Assembly (NCBI RefSeq): GCF_963678635.1
Contig: NC_087069.1
Location: forward strand, 45,675,448 to 45,739,447
Source of the DNA: Symsagittifera roscoffensis
Taxonomy: Eukaryota; Xenacoelomorpha; Acoela; Convolutidae
Direction of reading: 5' to 3'
DNA: 64,000 bases
Below are positions 33,101 through 45,100 of the stretch, one piece after another. Position numbers and translations under genes: made by a program. The number at the start of each line of letters is the position of its first letter. Positions within the stretch are counted from its first letter, which is position 1. The notes beneath the pieces are model-generated. The model was not told the origin of the DNA, made no database searches, and saw nothing but the letters and a program-made list of their open reading frames with translations.

Positions 33101-36100
33101 TAGTCGATAAAATGTTCTGAATTTTGTCGATTGAAGCGACTACAAATTCGTCGTCTTAATGGGAAATTGGAAGGGCTTTGCCCGAAGAAAGTCTAGATAA
33201 AAGGTCGGTAAAGCCCATGTCATCTCCTGGTAAATGTGAAATTTTAAAATTGAATGGTAAAAGTCTGTTTACCCAACGGGTCAATCGGCTATGCATCGTT
33301 TTGTTTCCATGATTTGCCGAAAGTGCTGATAGTAATGCTTTGTGATCAGTTACTATTTGGACTTCTGTTCCGTATAGGTAGTTTCTGAAATGTTCTGTAG
33401 CCCATACGACTCCCAGCAACTCTAATTCGTTAGTAGAATATTTCATTTCATGGTTGTTTAAAAATCTGGATGCAAACGCGATTGTTTTCCACTGGTCGTC
33501 CTGTAATTGTTCTAGGGTTGCCCCTAGTCCGCTATGTGAAGCGTCCGTTTTCAGTCTAGTCTTCTCTTTTATATCGAAATGGCTGTTTTCTGCAATATTT
33601 ACAATTTCCGTTTTTAACTTCTCAAAAGCTATTGAAGGGCTGGTATCCCATTTGTATAACGATTTTTTTGTTTAGAAGAGGTCGAAGAGGGGAGCTCAAC
33701 GTCGATAAGTTAGGGACGATTTTTACATATTGGTTTATCGAGCCGAAAAATGAACGAAGTTCAGAAATATTCTTCGGGGTTGGCAAATTTTTTTTGCGTC
33801 GGCTTTACCGACCAACGGTCGTACTCCATCGCCTGAGATCTTGAAGCCAAGCCATTCGATGTGAGATTTGAAAAATGCGCATTTCCCCCATTTAACTGCC
33901 ATTTTGTTCTTATCTAATATTGATAAAATTTTGTACACTATTGATTTGTGTTCTTCCAGGGATCCACGCGAGGCTACCAGGATGTCTTCTATGTAACAAT
34001 TTGTAAACGGGATATTTTTCAACAGTGAGTCCATGACCCGTTGGAATTCATTGGGCATGTCTCCCAATCCGTAAAATCCCGTTAGAAATCGATACGTTCC
34101 GGTCGTTTCGCCGCCTACTATGCTAAAATTGCACTGTTCACTTGTTTGATCGCATAGTTAAGTTGGCTATAGGCGTTTTTCAGGTCTAAATTACTAAACC
34201 ACACTCGCCCGTTGGATTTTTCTGAAATTTGGAGCGCCACGTTATCAATCAGTTCATGGACATTCGGCATTTGATGTGATTCTGTAAATTTGTATTGTTT
34301 TCAGTTTGATGTGTTTGGCGGGGTTTTAATACAGTTCATCTTGTTACCTGTTTTACGAAATCTTCATGGTAGCAGGGTCTCAAGATGCCGCTAGAGAGAA
34401 TACAGAGAACACAGAAGCAGATTCAGTTGCAGTAGGAGGAAGCATCAACTTCAAAACCCCGCCAATATGGAGATCGAATATGAGTTTTGAAGAGTGGAAA
34501 GCAGATATCGATGTATGGAATGTGGTCACTGACCTAGATTTGTCAAAAAGAGGACCTGCAGTACGTTTAACACTGACTGGAGCAAAGAAAATTACAGCGT
34601 CAAACGTCACAATTGACGACCTAAAATCAAATGATGGGCTCACAATTTTGCTAGAATCTCTAAAACAGGCGTTCGGGAAAGAATCAGCCGACGAACTATT
34701 CGCGGACTATGAAAAATTTGAGCGTATAACTCGAGGAAACAGACCTATCATTGAGTATATTACCGAGTTTGACCAAGCGCATTCCAGGCTGAGCAAACAC
34801 AATTTGAAAGTTCCGGACAGTTTAGCATGTAAGCTTTTAGCATGTGCATCGCTTGACGACATGCATAAAAAGCTAGTTTTATCTGCCACGCCTGAGATGA
34901 CGCTTTTAGCCATGAAGAAAAGTCTGAAAAGGATTTTTTCTTCACATATCAGCACGGAGCGTGAACTGAATGGCAATGCGCCAACTGTGAAAGAAGAGCC
35001 GACATATCTAGTAGACGAAACCTCTGCGCTGTGGTCAGGTTCTGGTGGACGAGGCAGAGGTGGAAAACCGTTTTTCAGAGGCCGTTATCCTCAACGAGGA
35101 CAGAATTTCAGGGGACGAGGCCAACGAGCGTCTGGTACGAATCCTATGAATCGAGAAGGAAGAATTTCCACATGCGCAATTTGCGGATCAAGATATCACT
35201 GGGTGCGTGATTGTCCAAACAACGAGAACAAAGAAAATCAGACGTTGCTGACGAACGAGAGTAAAGAAAATGCCGAAGATGCCGAGGTTTTCCTCAATTT
35301 TGTGATGCTAGAAGGGAAAATAGTACAGTGGCAGGAGAAGTATGGCTTGAGAATTACATTTCCAAGCTTTGTGACAGTCAGAAATCGTTGATGACCACGA
35401 AAAACGTCCGACGTTCTGTTGTTTTTGGAGGAGGAGAAAAGTCAAAAGTTTTGTATTCTGTTTCCTTGCCTGTTGTTATCGGAGACATATCGTGTTTTCT
35501 TGACGTCTCCGTCATACCCGGCAATTTACCTCTTTTACTGAGCGAAAAGTCCATGTCGAAAGCAAAATTCATCATTGATTTTGCAAGAAACAAAGTTTTG
35601 CTTCCAACGGGTTATGAAATTGCTGTTACGAGAGCTTCGAGTGGACATATGCTGCTAGACATATTGAAACACGAGAAAAATGACTATATATTATTCCCTG
35701 AGAGTAAATCGCTGAGTGAAGCTGAAATATCAAAGTTACACCGTCAATTCGGTCACTGTTCCGCCGACAAATTATCGTCGCTGGTGCGAAACGCAGGAAA
35801 CAAAGTATCTGCTTCCATCGAAACAATCGGGAAAATTATAGAGAAATGCGAAATTTGCCGTCAATTTGGAAGGTCGAGTCCGAAACCGGTAACTTGCCTC
35901 CCTTTGTCTGTCAGCTGGAATGAGACAATTGCAATGGATTTACACAAAATGGTAGAACTTGGGAAAGGGGTCTGGTATTTACATATTATTGACCTTTTTA
36001 CCAGGTTCTCTGTGGCTATTTTCATCAAAAATAAACGAGCAGAGACAATTGTGGAGCAGTTTGCTATCAACTGGGGATTGGCTTTCGGATTTCCGAAAAA

Positions 36101-39100
36101 TGTACTATTCGACAATGGAGGAGAGTTCGAGAATGAGATCATGAAATCTATGGGCGAAAATTACGATTTCACCATCAAAACTACAGCAGCTAGATCGCCC
36201 TGGTCGAACGGCGTTGTTGAGAGGCATAATGCCGTCATAACAGAAATGTTCCTAAAAATGCGTGCTGATGACCAAGTTAACGCAACTGATGATATGGTGT
36301 TGAAATATGCAGTTTTTGCAAAGAATTCTCTGTACAACAAAGATGGGTTTTCTCCTTATCAACTCCTTTTTGGGTCTAATGCAAGATTGCCAAATGTGTT
36401 TGGGCACAAGGAACCAGCACTGGAGAATACGACAACAAGTGAAGTAATTTCGCAGCATATTCGACTTCTGAACACATCTCGGAGAGCGTTTCTAGAGTCT
36501 GAATCAAGTAATCGCGTGAAGAAAGCTCTTAAATCGAAGATATATGCTGATAAGGATGTCAATTTTGAGTATGGTCAGTCCGTTTACTATAAAATGGACA
36601 ATGAGAACCGCTGGAGAGGTCCCGGAACTGTAACTGGAATAGATAGATCAGTAATCTTTGTTCGTCATGGCGGATCTTTGAGACGAGTTCATAAATCGAA
36701 GCTACGAAGCGCCACTTCTCTGGAAAATTGGACAAGTCAAGAAAGCGGAATGCAACTTTTGCCAAAAACTGACGAAATCCCAGCTTATCAGGGCCAAATT
36801 TGCGTTAATCCCGTTGATCAGCGTCAAAAGTCCGGTTTGACAGACGATGAACAAAGTTTAGAGAGGTTAGAGAACATCAATTTTGATGATTCCGATGATA
36901 ACCAGGTGATACAGAAGGATTTGAAGTCCAAAACAGACGATTCTGACGTCGCCACTACCAGTTTTAGACCCCACAAGGTGAAAATCGGAGAGAAAGTGAT
37001 GTTTATTTCAAATGAACCAGGTTTTGACGGTGAAAATATCGTTGCCACGGTGATTTCTCGCGGAGGGAAAGCGCGCGGGAAAAACAAAGACTGGTGGAAT
37101 GTAACCTATGACCAACCAGAGTGCATCAGAGGCCAAACTGACTGTGTAGATGTGACTAAACTGCAAGATTTTGACGTTATGACTAGTGAATCTGTGATCC
37201 CGATAGGTCCAGTAACTGAGGAGAACGCTGCTGAAGTGTTCATGGCTGTGAGCGACGAGTTTCACGAGCAGAAGAAAGAAGAATTCAAAAGTTGGGCTTC
37301 TAACAACGTTTTTGAGAAAGTCGAAGACGCAGGGCAGCTATACCTAAACACGCGATGGGTTTTGACTGACAAAGATGGCCGAAAGAAAGCCAGGTTGGTT
37401 GTTAAAGGCTTTGAGGACCCCGAGTATTACAATGTGATAAAGGACTCACCCACGTGTTCGAAGGACGCGTTCAGAATTTTACTCGCTATATCCAGCTGCA
37501 AGGGTTGGATTTCTCATTCGATTGACATAAAAACGGCGTTTTTACAAGGCGAAGATCTAAAGCGGGAAGTGCATCTAAAACCGCCTGTTGAAGCAGATGA
37601 ACCACCCACTGTTTTGTGGAGGCTCAAAAAATGCGTTTACGGGCTCGTAGACGCTGCTAGACACTGGTACGAGAGAGTAAAAAGTGTCATTTTGAGTACA
37701 GGCTGTCAAGTTTCCGCTTTCGACCCGTCATTGTTCATTTACAAAGAAAACGGAGTTTTGCTGGGTTTAATAGCGACGCACGTGGATGATTTCTGGTGGT
37801 CAGGCACCCAGAATTTCGGAAAATGCCGTTATCAGAAAGATTTCGTCGGATTTCGATGTGAGAAAGTCCGAAAAAGCTCCCTTCAAGTACCTAGGATTCG
37901 ACGTTTCAGACGTCACAGACGGTATCAAGATCGACCAGCAACAATATGCCTTGGAGATTGAACCCGTTGATGTTCCACATAAAGACGAATTTATGAGCAA
38001 ACGACGTAAGAGACCATTACGGGCTCTTTTGGGGAAATTACAATGGTTAGCCATGCAGACTAGACCAGATTTGTGTTTCGATGTGAATAGAATTCTGTCC
38101 ACTTCAAGTGAATGGTCACCGAAAGATTTTGTAGCTGGAAATAAGCTTTTACGGCGAGTTCAAGCTACCTCAGACAAGTGTAACCTGACTTTTCTAGCTC
38201 TTGGGAATCTAGAACAGTGCAAAATTCTGGTTTATAGTGATGCTAGCTTCAATAACATAAATGGCACCGGAACTCAGGCTGGGTATCTCGTATTTTTGCA
38301 AGGGTCCAACGGCACAAGGGCACTTTTATCCTGGAAATCGCACAAACTAAGAAGGGTAGTACGTAGCACCCTTTGCGCAGAAACTATTGCTGCCATGAAT
38401 GCTGCAGAAGCTGGTTTTCTTTGTTGTAAATTGGTGGAAGAGTTATTGTCTATTTCAGTACCTGTGTATTGCTTTACCGATAACCGTTCTCTTGTGGAGT
38501 CCGTATATTCGACCAAAATTCCCCAAGACAAACGACTTCAGATAGAAATAACGTCTTTTCGTTCAATGATAGAAACGGGAGAAATCAGCAAACTCGAGTG
38601 GATTCCGACGAATATTCAGGTCGCTGATTGCCTTAAGAAATCGTCTGGTTACGCTTCTGAAATGCTGATGAAGTTCATCCACAACAAGGCTATTTATTAG
38701 TGTTTATGTGAAACTTTCAATGTATGTGCTCGAACATGTCATTTTGACTGCATAATGTATTCATTTCTATGTGATTTTGCGTGTTCTGTGCTATTTTCGT
38801 TAGTTGACCGTTTACGTGCTATATTCACTCCATAATGTATTCATTTCAATGTGCAATGCTCTGATTGGATCAACAGTGTTTCGCAATTTACAATGATTGC
38901 GTTTACAGCTTAATTGCTGTTTTAGCTACCGCTTTGTGCTTGTGTGTAATTACTCTGTTATTTAATTAATCGACACTATCGCCACTGAACTGCAGTAAAA
39001 TTTCCTTTTCATTTAGTAACCCTCTGAATAAGGGGGATCTGTGATTCTGTAAATTTGTATTGTTTTCAGTTTGATGTGTTTGGCGGGGTTTTAATACAGT

Positions 39101-42100
39101 TCATCTTGTTACCTGTTTTACGAAATCTTCATTTGATACTTATTTTTACTAATTTGATCATTTGAAAGCTTAGAGTCAAGTGCCAGTTTTATTGAAGTAT
39201 CCTTTTTCCGAGTGATTACAATTGGGCTGATAAAACAATCTTCGTCGCATTTCTCTAATTTTATTATGTGACCTTCTTTTTCCATTCTTTTTAACTCTTC
39301 GTTCACTCCCGCGAGTAAGTGGAGTGGAACTCTTTTCCCTTTGGACTGTATTGGTTTAAAAGGTGTGTGAAAATGGGTTACCTTTCGATCGTTAGGTATT
39401 TTCCCCACTCTAGTGAATAAGTTTTTGAACTCGTTAAAAATTTTGTCTGATAAAGAAGGTAAGTTTTTGTACTCACTCTCGAGTGTGGGTTGATTGACCA
39501 TGCAGATTGGTTGGGGGCATTTCCTCTGCGTTATTTCTATGCCCAGTTTGGGTGAATTGTCGTTCCCCAATATGTTTCGCTCGTGTCCGCTGGTTATGAA
39601 GAATGGGGTTTCTTCGCTGTTCCACCCATTGGACTGTGTTCTGACAATTATTTTTCCCAAAATATTGATCGTATCATTGGTGAATCCGCAGTATAGGTCT
39701 TTTATTCTTTTCTCCACTGGGTGTATCTTGAGGTTCGGGTATCTTAGTTTAATTTCGTGTAGTACATTCTGTTTTAAAAAACTTACAGGGCTTGCTGAAT
39801 CTACAGGTATGTTCATATTTACAATCATGTCCCAGCCTAGGTTCAGGAGTTTCTTTGTTTCGAGACCATTATTGTCGTAAATAGTTCTGACGCTCAACAC
39901 CGAGAAATCGTCATCGTCGCTCTGTCCGTACTCATTCCACGTATTTATAACGTCGCACAATTCTTTTTCTTCCATCCACGAGTTTTCCGGAGGTGTGTAT
40001 GTACAATTCTCAGTATTTACGTTATTATCTGATACAGTATTTACAGTTGGTCTCTTATTGCGTGATTTACATAATTTGGCAAAGTGTCCCTTATAATTAC
40101 AGTTTTTACAGGTTATTCCCTTCGCTGGGCAAACGTTTAAGTGCCCTTTCGTAAATGTATTTCCGCATTTCATGCACGAGTTACTCCTTTCGATGTTTCA
40201 ACTTGGTTCCTTTTTGATATGATTGTGGTTACTAAAAGATTTAAAAGTTGTCCCGTTGGTCGATGACCGTGACATATTTGTCAGTTTCTGGTGGTTAAAA
40301 TATCCCTTTTCGTCGATTAGGGCTTGGTTAAGTGCTTCCGACGGGCTTATGGTAGCTGAAAGTAGCTTCCTCTGGGTGTCTGTGTTCTTCATATTGCAAA
40401 TGAAGATATCCCTTATCCATTCCGCCTCGTCAGATTCCTTGATGTTGCACGTGCTGGCTAGGTCCGTCAGTGCTCCCCAGAATTGTTCGTACGACTCACG
40501 ATCTTTTTGCTTTCGAATTAGTAGTTTATATCTTTCGAACGTAGTGTTGGGCGGTTTGTTAAATGCTGCGTCTAGTAGAGTCCAGAACTCAGAGAACGAT
40601 ATTGCTAGAATCTTGACTCTCGGGTTCCTTTGTGTAAAAACTCTTTTTCCTTCGCTCCCTAGGGCTAGAAATAAAATTGATCGCAGTTTCTTGTCCGCCT
40701 CCGCTCGTCTCATTCCATTAAATTTCCCCTTCTCTTCGTTGATCCGTTTCTCTTCTGCGGATTCGTACTGTTTCATTGTGCTTTTGTTCCTGCTCTCTCT
40801 GTTGGCTTTTTCCGCGTCCGACTCGCTGCCTGTTGCTTGTTCCAAAATTGGAATTTGCGTCTCCGGTATCTCTGGTCCATGTAGGCTCTCTAAATCCAGA
40901 TTTTCTTTCGCAATGATCGCCAATTGATGCGGTGGCTCTAGAGTGTGATTAGGCCAAAAGGGGGGAATTCCACGCACGTTCAAATCATTTGACTGCGCCA
41001 TAATAAACTATTCTAATTCTATGGTTCTATATGTACAAAGTATGTACATAAGCTTAAAGGTTAAAACGTTAAAAGGAAGTAGTTTAAAAGGAGAAGTTAA
41101 AAAGGACAACTGAACTTCCGTTCATATCGGCCGATGGTCGTAACTAAACTGGTATTAATTAAAATACCGAAGGTCATTATAAGACACTAAAAACAAATCA
41201 CAACAAGTCGACTTAGGAAAAATCAAAAAAAGTCGCTTGTGTCAATTTTTCAGACCAATTCTGCGGCTTTTAATTATGTTTAAGCTGTAATTAGTTGATT
41301 CATATGGCTCATTTTTCAATTCTGTCACCTCTTACTGTTTAAAAAACAAACGACAATCAAACATCCACTCAAAAAGGAATTTAAATTATAGTAGTAGGCG
41401 TGGTCGGAACATTCTGTTATACTCGAACACCAAACGACGATTGTTGCTCTTGTTTTGGGAATTACGATTCATTTGCATTGAGCTTTTTTTCCGTCTAGAT
41501 ACGAAGCAGAGAGAGCAGAGAATGATCGTCTGAGTGACCGACTAGCCGAAGATCTCCAGTTGACCGAAAAAGAGAGTGGGAAAAAACTGACAGACGAGGA
41601 GAGGGAAGATTACGAGAGGAGATTGGCTAAAATCAAGGTGAGATGATTTTTGTTTTTGGTTTCTACGAAGTAGTGCTGTAAAATACATGCGTATTCTACT
41701 AATTGAGTAGTCTTTTCTCTATTATGTTGTTTGCACTTGCGATCAGCTTCCTATATAATAGATGAACGATCGAAAAATGAATGCGGCAAATGAATGCGTG
41801 CCCTTAACCTGTGACGTATCACTTTTATGTTTTACCATGTCCTAAGTTTTGCCTATTTAAGTTTTTCATAATTGAAGTTTCAAATTGGTTCCATGTTTTT
41901 CGTCAGCCAAGAATGTGTGGTATAATTCTGACAAAAAATCTGAATTTCATACGTTTTAAAACTCAACCCTGTGAATGCCAAGTTTTAGCCGACATAAGGC
42001 GCGATGGTTTAGAGCAATCATTAAGCTCAACGTTAAAAAAATCTTCAGAATTTAGAATGTTCTAAAATTTTTCTGTCAAATCAAATTGACGCTTCAGTTT

Positions 42101-45100
42101 TTTTTAAACATGGAAATTTTCACCATCGGAATTGCTGCATAAAGTAACTTGAAAGTTTCATAGCTGGAATAGCTTGCTGGAAAAAAAAAAAAATTCAACA
42201 ACTAAAAAAAGATTGCTGAAAAAAAAACTTAAACTAACAAACTGATTCAATCTATGAAATAATTTGAAGTAATTCAAAGTTTCATAGACTGAATCAGTTT
42301 AGGAAACAATTTCATATTTTTTAAAGTTTCATCGTTTGAATAGCTGGCTAACAAAGGTTGAAATTTTTCGCTCAATGAAACAACTTGAAATATTTCTAAG
42401 ATTTTTTTTGCTTGAATAGCTTGCATAGAAAAGTTGAATTTTTCGATAAACGATTCGGTCTAAGAACCAACTTGAATTACTTCAAAGTTTTATCGCTTGT
42501 ACGGCTGCAATAGAGAAACCTAAATTTTTTGCTATCCGATTCCCTTCATGAAATAACTTCTTAGCTTGAATAGTTGCTTGAGAAAAACTTTAACTTTAGC
42601 GTACCAATTCGCTCCATGAACATAACCGAAACATTTCAAAGTTTCATCTCTTGTTTCTCCATGAAAATAATTGAAACATTTCAAAATTTCGTCAAAGTTT
42701 CTCAGCTTGAATGGCTTGCCGAAGAAAAAAAACTATTTTTGTCTCGAACTGATTAGCTCTATGAAACAACTTGCTATGTTTCAAAATTTCATCTCTTGAA
42801 TGGCCTAAATAGTTTATCTTTAAATTTATGCCAGCCGATTGGGTCATGAAATAACTTGCTTGATGTAGTTTGCTTGAAAAAGTTTAAATTTTCGCGAACC
42901 AATTTGGTCTATAAAATAACTTGGATAGTTTAAGAAAAATTAATTTTTAACGAACCGATTCCTTCTTTGAAATAGCTTTTTTAAAGTTTTATTGGTTGCG
43001 TGGCTCCTATTGAAAAACTAAAACGATTCATTCTATTCCCTTCATGAAATAACTTGAATAAATTTTATTGATTGATTAACTTGCATAGGAAAACTTTTTA
43101 TTTTCGCAAAATGTTTCGGTCTAAGATAAAACTGAAAATATTTCAAAGTTTCATCGCTTGAATAGCTTGCTAAGACAAACTTTCACTTTCCGCTGACCGA
43201 TTCGCTTCATAAAATAAATGGAAATTTTTTTGAAAATTCTCAGCTGTCATAGCTTGCATAGAAAAACTCTTTTCGGCATCAGATTTGCTCCATGAAATAA
43301 ATTGAAATATTTGAAAGTTTGGTAGTTTGCTTAGAAAAACTTAACTTTTCGCTAAACGATTCGGTCTATGAAATTTGTAGTTTTTCAAACTGATAAACGA
43401 TATAGTTTAACTTAATCTCTAGGTTGCAGGTTCGAATCTCAGATGTAGATAGTTTTACCTTGTAAAGCTGCTTTTTGTCGTGTTCCTGCAAGTGTTTGCG
43501 AAGCGAAGCTTTGCCTCTGTGTTAAACCATATTTTGATTTTGCTTAAAAAATTGCAATGGATGCAAAGCCCGTTTGTTGTTAGATTTTCGAAACCAATGA
43601 GCGATATTGTAAACTTCCCCTCTGCCATCTAACAAAAATTATAGCTTCGCAAGCAGAGAATTTTGTTTGTGGGGTGTTTGAATGATTTGGTGGGAGGAAT
43701 AAATGACAGTGAGCGAAAAGCTCCACTACGCATAATGTAAAAAAGCTCCTTGAACAAGTCAAAAATATCATCTTCCGGTAATCAATTTAGAGATGGGATA
43801 GTTTACTTGGTTAAATGTATTTTTCAACCAATCAGAATTAGGCGTTTTTAATGTTGGTTTTACTGATTGAACTCATCATTTATTTTTGGAGGCGTGATGG
43901 TTTACTTGGCTAATAACAGAAAAATTGTTCACATGAGACGAGCTTCTTTAAAGAAGTACTATGTTTCAGGAGGCAGAGCGGTTAAGAGCACTTTCTGAAG
44001 CTAACACAATAGTACCACCAGATTCATCGAAGTCACGGTCGTCTCGAAGTATAGAGCCTTCGCCAGATGATAACAGAAATTATTCGAGAGATGTCTATAA
44101 CCTCATTGATTCAGGTGGTGACGATTTTTATAAAGAACGTATTCTTTTTACGAAATGACATATCCTGATTTTAAGCTTAGTTTGTTAGGCGTAATTCCTA
44201 AAAATATGCATTATTTTGATCTAAAATGAGTTTCTAAATTGTTTTTTTTTTCGCACCGACTTGAAAAAACTGGAAAAGGCTGTTAAGGAAATGATTATTA
44301 CTGTCTCTAGTCTAATGAGAATATTACGAGTATGATTCATTCAAAAAAGCAACTATAAAAAATATCCACTGAAAGTGAGTTTTTTTAAAAAAAATTTAGA
44401 ACAATAGAAATGGACAAAATTTCAAGCAAATTGTCCAAGCATAGTTAGGCTGTAGTGTGATGAATATGTAAAATATCAATCAATGTATTTTCTGCCTTGT
44501 TTTGCCTAAAGTGTTCCCTATCTAGGTTCTCATAGGAGTTTAGTTTGGTTTTGCTTGAAGGTGCAAATCGAGGGTCGCAGCAGTTGAGACCCCTGTTGGT
44601 GCCTGGAATTCTGAGGGAGAAGTTTGCAGCACTTGCTGAGAGAAATACTGAAAGAAATGTAGAGACGTGTGGTGTTCTGTGTGGGAAAATGGTAAGGTTA
44701 TTTATGCCTATATGGGTCCCATTGTCACGTGTTCAACCATGGGTGGATTTAGGGAGCGACGGTGTGGGGGGGGGGGGGGGGGGCGGGGGTACTATTTTAT
44801 GAAATCCATTTTGAGCTTACGGTCCCCAACATTTTTCTAAAGGAGATGTTTGTAGCTATATATATACAAATTTTGAGGGGATGAGCGTGCCTCTCAAAAA
44901 AAAGCTGAAAACGGAATTTTTGGCCTGATTTTTCAAAAGCTCAGATAAAATAAGGTCTTTAAACTGTTTTAGTGTTTCGGCGAGCTTGAAAAATTAATTT
45001 GATTGGCCTGAAAAAAGGGTGACAAAACTTTGAAATTCCGACCTCGAAAAGTTCTTGGATACGCCTCTATGTTCAACTAAACAAAACTGGAATGGGTGGA

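Larger units (their letters stand above)
34275..39131 (+). mobile_element. GalEa-like Ty1/copia retrotransposon
   Basis: Bounded by identical 92-bp LTRs (34275-34366 and 39040-39131, TG...CA) and the 5-bp duplication TTTGA (34270-34274 and 39132-39136). Internal order is gag, zinc knuckle, protease region, integrase, RT, RNase H: Ty1/copia order. Protein style ([17 protein letters not shown]) and very short LTRs recall the GalEa clade described from aquatic animals. It is inserted in the RT of the gypsy element. LTR identity means a recent insertion, yet one frameshift in RT disrupts pol. Confidence 0.93.
29825..41205 (-). mobile_element. Ty3/gypsy LTR retrotransposon, interrupted by a copia element
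   Basis: Minus-strand element bounded by 205-bp LTRs (29825-30029 and 41001-41205) that start TGTTGTG and end TTTATTA, and flanked by the duplication AGTCG (29820-29824 and 41206-41210). Internal order is gag, zinc knuckles, protease, RT, RNase H, integrase and a long C-terminal tail: Ty3/gypsy order. After removal of the copia insert it is about 6.5 kb. One TGA and several frameshifts inactivate it. The LTRs differ at several positions, so it is older than the copia insertion. It sits in intron 4 of STAMBP, antisense to the gene. Confidence 0.93.

Noticed and set aside
44763..44802. C-terminal extension of STAMBP exon 7 into a poly-Gly tail
   Set aside because: The reading frame continues through a G homopolymer, but the GTAAGG donor after GKM fits the family alignment, so this is intron.
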